This document shows positions 1-5,218 of a stretch of 6,412 nucleotides of DNA, piece after piece (position 1 is the stretch's first letter; the number at the start of each line of letters is the position of its first letter). A program made the translations under genes and the position numbers. The stretch lies in NCBI GenBank assembly GCA_902781245.1, contig CACZIP010000124.1:1-6412 (forward strand), given 5' to 3'. This stretch comes from an uncultured Coriobacteriaceae bacterium (lineage in GTDB: Bacteria; Actinomycetota; Coriobacteriia; Coriobacteriales; Eggerthellaceae). A model generated the notes under the pieces. The model saw nothing but the letters and a program-made list of their open reading frames with translations. It ran no database searches and had not been told where the DNA came from.

Positions 1-1
1 C

Positions 2-94
2 GCCGAAGAGGGCGAGGGCGTGTTCTTCGAGGCTTGCGGGCCGCCCGATCGCGGCAAGGACGGTGGATGCGGTTACGACGACGTGGCGCTCTGA
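2..94 (+). CDS. C-terminal end of an unrecognised protein (5' partial)
   Basis: The frame is open from the left window edge to a TGA at 92-94 and gives 30 residues ending in GGCGYDDVAL. The codons are strongly GC-ending, as in the genes to the right, and a perfect hairpin follows the stop directly, which fits the end of a real gene. The tail is rich in Gly, Asp and Glu and has two cysteines (in FEACGPP and DGGCGY). That is too little to name a family or decide whether the cysteines matter. The start and most of the gene lie outside the window. Confidence 0.5.
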   Translation, partial: AEEGEGVFFEACGPPDRGKDGGCGYDDVAL

Positions 95-100
95 CAATGG

Positions 101-125
101 CGAAGGCGGCCTTGCGCCGCCTTCG
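101..125 (+). terminator. Perfect 10-bp hairpin after the left-edge gene
   Basis: CGAAGGCGGC (101-110) and GCCGCCTTCG (116-125) are exact reverse complements around a 5-nt loop. The hairpin starts 6 nt after the stop codon at 92-94, which is typical for a transcription terminator. Neither side has a run of T residues, so it is at best a non-canonical intrinsic terminator, or simply an mRNA 3'-end stabiliser. It also lies downstream of the - strand GAF remnant and could serve both converging transcripts. Confidence 0.4.
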
Positions 126-179
126 AAAGTCGCGTCACATTAATTAGCGTGACTACGAATCAGGTTTAGAAAGTGATGC

Positions 180-428
180 TCAACACACCGAGCCGTCGCC
201 CGGCGCATGCGAACTGCGGGTGAGGTCGACCGGCCCGATCCAGAAGTAGGGGTGCAGCGCGCCGTCGCCGGCCTTGTCGGCGTACCATATGGCGCCGCCG
301 TCGGCCCCCGCGCTCTCGACGATGACCTTGAGCCCGCCCTGCAGCGCCTCCTCGAGCGTCGTCGCGTTGGCGATCGTGCCCTGGATCTCGCCGATGGTCT
401 TGTAGTACTTGAGCATTGAATTATCCAT
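180..428 (-). pseudogene. Truncated GAF-domain protein (gene remnant)
   Basis: The frame starts at ATG 428-426, preceded by AGGA (437-434) with 5-nt spacing, and encodes 82 residues. It begins MDNSMLKYYKTIGEIQ, then a helix with LEEALQGGLKVI, then the strand-turn AGADGGAIWYAD, then HPYFWIGPVDL, HAPGDGSVC and a TGA stop. The motifs after the lead helix match the first half of a GAF sensor domain, a small-molecule or signalling module usually followed by more GAF core and an output domain such as a phosphatase, cyclase or kinase. In intact GAF proteins the HAPGDGS segment is followed by further strands and helices. Here the frame ends and the following 85 bp look non-coding in every frame. Start, ribosome binding site and GC-rich codons are intact, so it decayed recently or makes a short product. 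I read it as a 3'-truncated gene. The longer frame beginning at 458 lacks a better ribosome binding site. Confidence 0.6.
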
Positions 429-487
429 ATGTGTCCTAACGCTCCGCGATTCGCGCACACGACACTGGTTTTCACACAGCCATCACC

Positions 488-515
488 ATGATACGCCAAT
501 CGACAACTGGACCAA
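488..515 (-). promoter_or_regulatory. Candidate sigma70-type promoter for the GAF remnant
   Basis: Read on the - strand, TTGGTC (515-510) and TATCAT (493-488) are separated by 16 nt. The second box matches TATAAT in five of six positions; the first keeps only the TTG of TTGACA and the final C is a mismatch. The pair points at the GAF remnant whose start is at 428, leaving roughly a 50-nt leader. It lies just outside the palindrome array. This is a motif match only. Confidence 0.3.
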
Positions 516-522
516 AAACCAT

Positions 523-789
523 TATCCCCGCGGGAGCTTGATCGCGAATCTCTTTCCCCAATTACTTTCCCCAATTACTTTCCCCAATCACTTTCCCCCG
601 GGGAAACCGATTTCCCGCGGGGACGACTCGCACGGTTAACTTTTAAGCAGCCGACCGATTTCCCCGCGGGAATTTGATCGCTACCGATTTCCCTGGAGGA
701 AACCGATTTCCTCCGGGGAGTTTGATCGCGAATCAGTTTCCCCAGGGGAAATCGCTCTCCCCGGGGGAAACCGATTTCCCCGCGGGAAT
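523..789. repeat. Array of about nine 15-bp GC-core palindromes (cluster A)
   Basis: Copies resembling TTTCCCCGCGGGAAA begin at 523, 592, 611, 659, 688, 707, 737, 756 and 775. Many are perfect or near-perfect palindromes, for example TTTCCCCCGGGGAAA (592) and TTTCCCCAGGGGAAA (737). Neighbouring copies are often exactly 19 bp apart (592/611, 688/707, 737/756/775) with a 4-nt linker, usually CCGA. Other copies are followed by a second conserved element, TTGATCGCGAATC or a close variant (538, 674, 722, 790). The array fills much of the divergent gap between the GAF remnant and the dipeptidase gene. The same unit recurs at 3410-3470 and 5117-5150. Some copies vary in compensating ways that keep the dyad, such as TTTCCCTGGAGGAAA (688). 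Its function is unknown; it resembles an interspersed REP-like or miniature element. Confidence 0.9.
552..598. repeat. 13-bp tandem repeat, three copies plus a partial fourth
   Basis: CTTTCCCCAATTA is present at 552-564 and 565-577, then CTTTCCCCAATCA at 578-590, then CTTTCCCC at 591-598, which runs straight into the palindrome at 592-606. The unit is the left arm of the palindrome (TTTCCCC) followed by an AT-rich pentamer, so the tract looks like local slippage or duplication of half a palindrome. It differs from the rest of the array in having no right arm. Confidence 0.85.
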
Positions 790-834
790 TTGATTCGCCC
801 ATGAAAAAGCGGCCGTTTCACGAACGAACAAACT

Positions 835-854
835 ATCATGGAACCTGACATGAT
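835..854. promoter_or_regulatory. Inverted repeat upstream of the dipeptidase gene, possible operator
   Basis: ATCATG (835-840) and CATGAT (849-854) are exact reverse complements separated by 8 nt, 31 bp before the chosen start of the dipeptidase gene. A TATCAT hexamer (834-839) overlaps the left arm and could be a -10 box, but I see no convincing -35 box at the right distance. The geometry would suit a dimeric regulator. Short dyads of this kind also occur by chance. Confidence 0.25.
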
Positions 855-885
855 TTGCAGAATTTGAAGCAAAAGGATGGGAGCA

Positions 886-1545
886 ATGGAGCCCGATTAC
901 AAGGAAATCGTGACACATGACGCTTCTGGGTTCGTAGTGCTCGCCGACTTCGTGCCGGGCATCATCCAGGAAATCCGCTACTACTCGACGTACAACTTCA
1001 TCGGCGAGCGCATCATCGGTTACGAGGAGCCCTGCGCCATCGTGACCAAGGAAGCCGCCCGCGCGCTCCAGTCCGTCAGCGGCGAACTCGCCTCGCAAGG
1101 CTTCCGTCTGAAAGTTTTCGACGCATACCGTCCAACGACCGCAGTGAAGCAGTTCGTGCAATGGAGCGCCGACGATTTGGACTTGCGCATGAAGCCGTTC
1201 TTTTATCCCGACCTCGAGAAGGCTGAGCTCTTCAGGCGCGGCTACATCGCCAAGCAGTCAAGCCACAGCAGGGGCAGCACCGTCGATTTGACGTTGCTCG
1301 ATATGGCCACCGGCAAAGAGGTCGACATGGGCGGCCCCTTCGACTTGTTCAGCGAAAAGTCTCATCCCGATTACCGCGGCATCACCGATGAGCAGTACGT
1401 GAACAGGATGTTTTTGCGCAACGCAATGCTGCGCAACGGCTTCGAGCCGATCTTCTGCGAATGGTGGCACTTCACGCTGAAGGACGAACCCTACCCCGAC
1501 ACGTACTTCGAGTTCCCCGTGTCATCGGCATACCTCAAGCAATAG
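886..1545 (+). CDS. ddpX: D-alanyl-D-alanine dipeptidase, VanX/DdpX family (peptidase M15D)
   Basis: This zinc enzyme hydrolyses free D-Ala-D-Ala in the cytoplasm; no signal peptide or membrane segment is present. From the start at 886 it has 219 residues, close to the ~200 of VanX. The family's active site is complete: DAYRP with Arg82, SSHSRGS with His127, Asp134 in VDLTL, and EWWH with Glu192 and His195. The spacings between these residues equal those between Arg71, His116, Asp123, Glu181 and His184 of enterococcal VanX as I remember it. The C-terminal DEPYPDTYFEFPV is also typical. I chose ATG 886 because AGGA (874-877) lies 8 nt upstream; ATG 877 would give three more residues but overlaps that AGGA. 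No vanH, vanA-type ligase or vanRS genes are visible, so the likely role is D-Ala-D-Ala turnover or recycling of cell-wall dipeptide rather than glycopeptide resistance. The gene converges on the ABC ATPase gene with a 14-bp gap. Confidence 0.93.
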   Translation: MEPDYKEIVTHDASGFVVLADFVPGIIQEIRYYSTYNFIGERIIGYEEPCAIVTKEAARALQSVSGELASQGFRLKVFDAYRPTTAVKQFVQWSADDLDLRMKPFFYPDLEKAELFRRGYIAKQSSHSRGSTVDLTLLDMATGKEVDMGGPFDLFSEKSHPDYRGITDEQYVNRMFLRNAMLRNGFEPIFCEWWHFTLKDEPYPDTYFEFPVSSAYLKQ

Positions 1546-1559
1546 CAGTTGGCGTATCC

Positions 1560-2339
1560 CTATAGCTCTTCGAGCTCGATGTTGCCGCTGACGGGATCGA
1601 ACGTGCCCGGCTCGAGGTCGTACAGCTCGTCGATAATCGCTGGCGTGAAAATCTCTTCGGGAGGACCCGCCGCCACGACGCCGTCGCCCTTGATGCACAT
1701 GACATAGTTGCTGACCTTGCGCGCAAGCGGCAGCTCGTGCAGCGACATGATGACGGCCACGTCGCGCGTGTGCACGAGACGGCGCAACACGTTCAACAGC
1801 TCGATTTGATAGTGGATATCAAGGTAGTTCGTCGGCTCGTCGAGCATGATGATGCGCGGCTCCTGAGCGATGGCGCGCGCAAGCATGATGCGCTGGCGCT
1901 GGCCGTCCGAAATCTGCATGAAATCGCGGTCACGCAGATCCCACACATGCACCATGTCCATGGCCTCGCGCACTTTCACGCGGTCCTCGTCCGAAAGGAT
2001 GCCAAGACGACCCGTGTAAGGGAAGCGACCGGTCTCGACGATATCGGCACAGGTGAGCAACTCGGTGCGCATTCGCTCAGTCAGCATGACCGACAGTTCA
2101 AGCGATAGCTCGTGCGCCGTGAGCTCGTTGGCTGGCCTGCCCGAGATGTACACAGCACCCCCGAGCGAATCGAGATAGCCGACGATGCTTTTCAGAATCG
2201 TAGACTTGCCTGCACCGTTCGGACCGATGAGCGTCATGATCTCGCCCGCATGCAGCTGGATGTTGACGCCCGTGAGCAGCGGAACGTTGTCGTATCCGAC
2301 GACAAGGTCTTTCGTTTCCAAATAAACCGGCTTGTCCAT
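1560..2339 (-). CDS. ABC transporter ATP-binding protein, FecE/BtuD type (iron complex, haem or cobalamin uptake)
   Basis: This 259-residue ATPase would power the importer encoded just upstream. The nucleotide-binding motifs run in order: Walker A GPNGAGKS (39-46), signature ISDGQ (143-147, a variant of LSGGQ), Walker B IIMLDEP (163-169, with Asp167 and Glu168), D-loop YLD, and H-loop His201 in SLHE. The usual Q-loop glutamine is absent: the matching stretch reads SVMLTER (83-89), a variation I recall from some FecE-like proteins of anaerobes. The C-terminus has the usual GPPEEIFTPAII segment. The start ATG (2339-2337) overlaps the permease stop by one base (TGATG), with GAGG 5 nt upstream, so the two are translationally coupled. 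It is the last gene of the run. Its stop lies 14 bp from the stop of the convergent dipeptidase gene, and no terminator is evident between them. Confidence 0.94.
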   Translation of the reverse strand: MDKPVYLETKDLVVGYDNVPLLTGVNIQLHAGEIMTLIGPNGAGKSTILKSIVGYLDSLGGAVYISGRPANELTAHELSLELSVMLTERMRTELLTCADIVETGRFPYTGRLGILSDEDRVKVREAMDMVHVWDLRDRDFMQISDGQRQRIMLARAIAQEPRIIMLDEPTNYLDIHYQIELLNVLRRLVHTRDVAVIMSLHELPLARKVSNYVMCIKGDGVVAAGPPEEIFTPAIIDELYDLEPGTFDPVSGNIELEEL

Positions 2340-3391
2340 CAGCGCCTCGCTTTCTCACGCTTGAGTAAGATGCTGATGACAATCGGCGCACCGAAGATAG
2401 CCGTGACGGCCGAAATCGACACCTCGGTTGGCGCGAACACCGACCGTGCAATCAAGTCGCAGAACAGGCAGAAAATCGCCCCGCCGAAGAACGCTCCCGG
2501 AATGACGACGAGCGGTTTGGATGTGCCGAGCGCACGTTTGATGATGTGCGGTACGGCAATGCCGACGAAGCTGATAGGGCCGGCGAACGCCGTGACGGTG
2601 GCTGCCAGCAAGCTCGACAGCAAGATGAGCGCGATGCGGAACACGCGGATGTTAACGCCCATGGAGCGCGCATATTGCTCGCCGAGCTGGAACGCGCTGA
2701 TGGGCTTGGACAAGCAGAACACCGCGGCGCTAGCCAAGACGACGACCACGACCATGATGCCCACGTCGTTCCAGTTGGAACCTGAGAAGCTGCCGAGCGA
2801 CCAGTTCTTGAGGTTCACGATGTTGGCATCTGACGCGAACGTGATGAGGAAGTCAGTGGCCGCCGAGCAGATGTAGCCGATCATGACGCCAGCAACAATG
2901 AGCATCGACATCGAGTTGATGCGCCGCGACACGAGCAGCACGAACAGCATGGCGATGAGCGAACCAACGAACGCTGACACGATCATCATGCCGCTCGTCA
3001 TGACGCCCGAACCGCCAACGATGATGATCATCACGAGAGCTACAACAAGTTTGGCGCCCGAGCTGATACCCAAGATGAACGGGCCGGCAATGGGGTTGTT
3101 GAAGAATGTCTGCAGCAAGAAGCCTGCAAGCGCGAGCGCGCCGCCCAATACGGCTGCTGCAATGAGTCGCGGCAAGCGGATATTCCAAATAACCTGATAA
3201 TTTGTGCTTTCCGTACCTTGCCCCGCAAGAATGGGCAGCAATTCCGACAGCGGCACGTTCAAGCTGCCGATGCAGAGGTTGAGACCACCGAGCAGTACGA
3301 GCAGCACGGCCAGCGTCGAGAACACGATGGTCACACGCCTATGCCGCACGCTGCGCCCGAACGCCTCATCTATTTCATTTTGTCGTTGCAT
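2339..3391 (-). CDS. ABC transporter permease, FecCD/BtuC family
   Basis: This integral membrane subunit of about 350 residues would form the homodimeric channel of an iron-complex, haem or cobalamin importer. The hydrophobic segments fit the ten-helix FecCD fold. Family motifs are visible: RLPR (72-75) before the second hydrophobic stretch, LQTFFNNPIAGPFILG (93-108), GPISFVGIAVPH (271-282) at the ATPase-coupling loop, and a C-terminal APTEVSISAVTAIFGAP. I chose ATG 3391-3389, beginning MQRQNEID, because AAGGAAGG (3402-3395) lies directly upstream. An in-frame ATG at 3424 would add 11 residues, but it falls inside the palindrome cluster and has no comparable ribosome binding site. The gene follows the binding-protein gene after 93 bp that hold hairpin-forming repeats, and overlaps the ATPase gene by one base. 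Confidence 0.94.
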   Translation of the reverse strand: MQRQNEIDEAFGRSVRHRRVTIVFSTLAVLLVLLGGLNLCIGSLNVPLSELLPILAGQGTESTNYQVIWNIRLPRLIAAAVLGGALALAGFLLQTFFNNPIAGPFILGISSGAKLVVALVMIIIVGGSGVMTSGMMIVSAFVGSLIAMLFVLLVSRRINSMSMLIVAGVMIGYICSAATDFLITFASDANIVNLKNWSLGSFSGSNWNDVGIMVVVVVLASAAVFCLSKPISAFQLGEQYARSMGVNIRVFRIALILLSSLLAATVTAFAGPISFVGIAVPHIIKRALGTSKPLVVIPGAFFGGAIFCLFCDLIARSVFAPTEVSISAVTAIFGAPIVISILLKREKARR

Positions 3392-3394
3392 GTA

Positions 3395-3402
3395 CCTTCC
3401 TT
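3395..3402 (-). promoter_or_regulatory. Ribosome binding site that fixes the permease start
   Basis: On the - strand AAGGAAGG precedes ATG 3391-3389, with AAGGA 6 nt away. It is the strongest Shine-Dalgarno-like site in the window and supports the shorter permease start over the one at 3424. Confidence 0.7.
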
Positions 3403-3409
3403 GCCATAC

Positions 3410-3473
3410 GCTCCCCGCGGGCAACCGGTTTCCCGCGGGGAAATCGGTTGCACATGTTCCCCGCGGGTGTTTG
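3410..3473. repeat. Three-copy palindrome cluster inside the importer gene run (cluster B), alternative hairpins
   Basis: Copies of the 15-bp unit lie at 3410-3424, 3429-3443 (exact TTTCCCGCGGGGAAA) and 3456-3470; the first two are 19 bp apart. GCAACCG (3421-3427) and CGGTTGC (3445-3451) flank the middle palindrome and extend it to a hairpin of 13 base pairs with one mismatch and a 3-nt loop. Alternatively, CCCCGCGGG of copy 1 (3413-3421) or copy 3 (3459-3467) can pair with CCCGCGGGG of copy 2 (3432-3440), so the structures are mutually exclusive. The cluster lies between the binding-protein stop and the permease ribosome binding site. No T-run follows on the - strand, so it is not a standard terminator. 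It could block 3' exonucleases and raise binding-protein mRNA above permease mRNA. Confidence 0.85.
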
Positions 3474-3484
3474 ATCCGAAATCG

Positions 3485-5020
3485 CTATGCCAGTTTGTGC
3501 ACGTACGTCGTTTCAGCACCAGTTCCAGCGACAATCGTGTTGAAATCGGCGATGATGCGGCCAGTCTGCATCATTTGCTGGTACATGTTCTGAGAGGTCA
3601 CCCACACTTCACCGTCCTTGATGGCTTTGAAATCACCCAGCAGCGGGTTCTTGCGCACAAGCGCATCGATGCTGTCGACGCTACCATCAATTGATGAGTT
3701 GTAAATGATGATATCAGCGTCTTTCGCGATGGCATAGAAACGTTCCATTTCGAGCGTAACGCTCGACATCGAGTCCTTAGCCTCGTCGAGCTCGCTGAAA
3801 ATGTAGTCGCCACCAGCCTGATCGATCATCTTGGTCACATAGTCGCCCGGCTTGCGCACGATGGCAGCACCGTTCGAGTTGATGTAGAAAAATGCGACGG
3901 TTTTGCCGGTGTCGATTGCCTCAATCGATTTGATTTGATCGACCTGCTCGTCAAATAGCGCTTGAGCTTCATCCTCCATGTCGAGGAGGGCGCCGTAACA
4001 CTTGACCCACTCAGTGCGCCCGAGCGGTTCGGACTCGTAGCTCGACATCTCGGTGAATACGGGAATGCCCAGCTCGATGAGCTTCTCACGCACATCGGGC
4101 GTATGGTTGATCATCGTCGACTCGATGGCCAAGCGAACCTTCTTGCCGAGCAGCAGCTCGTAATCGGGAGCGCTGTACTTTCCTCCGTAGACCATTGAAC
4201 CTGACTCCATGGCCGCAACGGCCGACGGAATGTACCAGTTTTCCCTCGAAATGCCCGAAACGGTGATGCGATCGAGTGCGTTGAGCGCGTCGAAAAGGCA
4301 CATGGTATCCGATGCCACGAGGTACACGTCGCCGAGCGGCTGCTGAATGATGACTATGTCGTCAGCGATGCCGCTTGGAACCTCGGCACCCTCAGGCACA
4401 GTCAGATAACGCGCGCCATCAGACAGGCAGAACAGCTTGTAGCCCCCGTCGTAGTAGTCGACGGTAAAGCACTTGGCATATTGCAGCTTCATGGAGTCAG
4501 TCGGCTTCCACCCGTTTCCCAAATCGGCGTTGTGGAAGTTAGCAACCTGGACCGTTGCAGCCATCTCGATTTGCTCGCCCGCCTCGAACTTCAACGTGTA
4601 ATCGATCATGTGAGGCGTACTCATGGCCGTTGTCTCGGCCTGGAGCGGCAGGTCTTCATCGATTGACGTGACAGGAATCTCGAACGTCGAATTACCTTCG
4701 ACGTTGACGGGCTTGTATTCGACGCCGTCGACGACCATCAGATCGTAATTCGAACTCGACCAGACGACGGTCAACGTCATCTTGCCATTTTCCACAACGA
4801 GTTTGGCCGGGCTCTCGATGGAAGCACGCCCGCTTCCTCCTTCGAGCGTGACATCGATGTCGTACTCGCCATCAGCGAGCGTGCCACTTGCCGAAACAGC
4901 GGCCGAGCTGCTGGCACCCGACGAGCCAATCGCGCCGACACCAGTTGCCCCGCAGCCAGCGCAAACCGCCATGACTCCAGCCATCAGCACGGCACAAACA
5001 ATTATCGCGAGTTTCCTCAT
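3485..5020 (-). CDS. ABC transporter substrate-binding lipoprotein with extra N-terminal beta-type domain (iron complex/haem/cobalamin type)
   Basis: This 511-residue lipoprotein would capture the substrate outside the membrane and deliver it to the permease. A signal peptide (MRKLAIIVCAVLMAGVMA) leads to CAGC with lipidated Cys23; cysteine at -3 is unusual. A Gly/Ser/Ala tether (24-47) follows. Residues about 48-147 (LADGEYDIDVTLEGG, then VVENGKMTLTVVWSS, NYDLMVVDG, TAMSTPHMIDYTLKF) look like a separate all-beta domain, reminiscent of NEAT-like surface domains but not assigned. Residues about 158-505 form a class III periplasmic-binding fold (BtuF/FhuD type, PF01497): DIVIIQQPLGDVYLVASD, then YSAPDYELLLGKKVRLAIESTMI, GIPVFTEMSSYESEPLGR, a long linking helix, and a second lobe with VRKPGDYVTKMIDQAGGDYIF. 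At ~510 residues it is much longer than simple family members (~300), and the N-terminal domain accounts for part of that. The start at 5020 is supported by GAGGGG (5031-5026), 5 nt upstream. The ligand cannot be told from sequence alone. Confidence 0.9.
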   Translation of the reverse strand: MRKLAIIVCAVLMAGVMAVCAGCGATGVGAIGSSGASSSAAVSASGTLADGEYDIDVTLEGGSGRASIESPAKLVVENGKMTLTVVWSSSNYDLMVVDGVEYKPVNVEGNSTFEIPVTSIDEDLPLQAETTAMSTPHMIDYTLKFEAGEQIEMAATVQVANFHNADLGNGWKPTDSMKLQYAKCFTVDYYDGGYKLFCLSDGARYLTVPEGAEVPSGIADDIVIIQQPLGDVYLVASDTMCLFDALNALDRITVSGISRENWYIPSAVAAMESGSMVYGGKYSAPDYELLLGKKVRLAIESTMINHTPDVREKLIELGIPVFTEMSSYESEPLGRTEWVKCYGALLDMEDEAQALFDEQVDQIKSIEAIDTGKTVAFFYINSNGAAIVRKPGDYVTKMIDQAGGDYIFSELDEAKDSMSSVTLEMERFYAIAKDADIIIYNSSIDGSVDSIDALVRKNPLLGDFKAIKDGEVWVTSQNMYQQMMQTGRIIADFNTIVAGTGAETTYVHKLA

Positions 5021-5100
5021 GACAACCCCTCATTTTGCGAATCCGCCTCTCCAAAAGCGCCCGACATGCGCACTTGGAGAAACCATCGCTTTACGAGCAA

Positions 5101-5131
5101 ATCATAATCCGAATCATTTCCCCGCGGGAAA
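5101..5131 (-). promoter_or_regulatory. Weak candidate promoter for the importer genes, overlapping a palindrome
   Basis: On the - strand TATGAT (5106-5101) is a good -10 match, giving a leader of roughly 75 nt before the binding-protein start. The only possible -35 box at 19-nt spacing is TTTCCC (5131-5126), which is the arm of a palindrome and a poor match. If transcription does start here, the palindrome covers the -35 region and any protein bound to it would affect initiation. I see no riboswitch-like fold in the short leader. Confidence 0.25.
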
Positions 5132-5151
5132 CCGATTTCCCGCGGGGAAAT
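5116..5151. repeat. Two-copy palindrome forming a perfect 36-bp inverted repeat (cluster C)
   Basis: TTTCCCCGCGGGAAA (5117-5131) and TTTCCCGCGGGGAAA (5136-5150) are themselves palindromic and are exact reverse complements of each other. With the flanking A and T they form a perfect 16-bp stem around the 4-nt centre CCGA (5132-5135). The DNA or RNA can therefore fold either as two small hairpins or as one long one. The spacing (19 bp) and the CCGA linker match cluster A. It lies between the terminator of the chelatase gene and the binding-protein gene. Confidence 0.9.
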
Positions 5152-5156
5152 CAATC

Positions 5157-5197
5157 TGGAAAAGAGCGGGGCGAGAACCGTGTGGCTCCCGCCCCGC
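5157..5197 (-). terminator. Rho-independent terminator of the CbiK-like lipoprotein gene
   Basis: Read on the - strand, GCGGGGCG (5197-5190) pairs exactly with CGCCCCGC (5173-5166), with partial further pairing in the 16-nt interior. TCTTTTCC (5165-5158) follows immediately as the U-rich tail. The hairpin starts about 20 nt after the stop of the gene ending at 5219. It suggests the chelatase transcript ends here at least partly, separating it from the importer genes. Confidence 0.75.
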
Positions 5198-5218
5198 CGG
5201 GAAAGGAAGGGACGCAGT

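Noticed and set aside
523..789. CRISPR array
   Set aside because: The units are 15-bp palindromes separated by constant 4-nt linkers or conserved tails, not unique ~30-nt spacers, and no cas genes are present.
523..789. Replication origin or DnaA-box cluster
   Set aside because: The repeats do not resemble TTATCCACA boxes and no dnaA, dnaN or partition genes are present.
575..802. Small protein encoded across the palindrome array on the - strand
   Set aside because: The open frame arises because the repeats contain few stop codons. The 19-bp period is not a multiple of three, so there is no protein repeat, and there is no good ribosome binding site.
877..885. Upstream ATG at 877 as the start of the dipeptidase gene
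   Set aside because: It sits on the AGGA that would serve ATG 886, and has only a weak GAAG further upstream. The three extra residues are not part of the conserved domain. It cannot be fully excluded.
2112..2876. 254-residue + strand open frame opposite the ATPase and permease genes
   Set aside because: It spans the junction of two well-supported - strand genes and its translation shows no family motifs, so it is a shadow frame.
3410..3473. Intrinsic terminator ending the binding-protein transcript
   Set aside because: The hairpin is strong, but no U-rich tract follows it on the - strand and the permease ribosome binding site comes straight after, so read-through is expected.
5021..5115. 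Cobalamin riboswitch or Fur/IdeR box upstream of the binding-protein gene
   Set aside because: Only about 95 bp is available between the palindrome and the start, too short for a B12 riboswitch. I found no B12-box-like conserved core and no 19-bp iron box.
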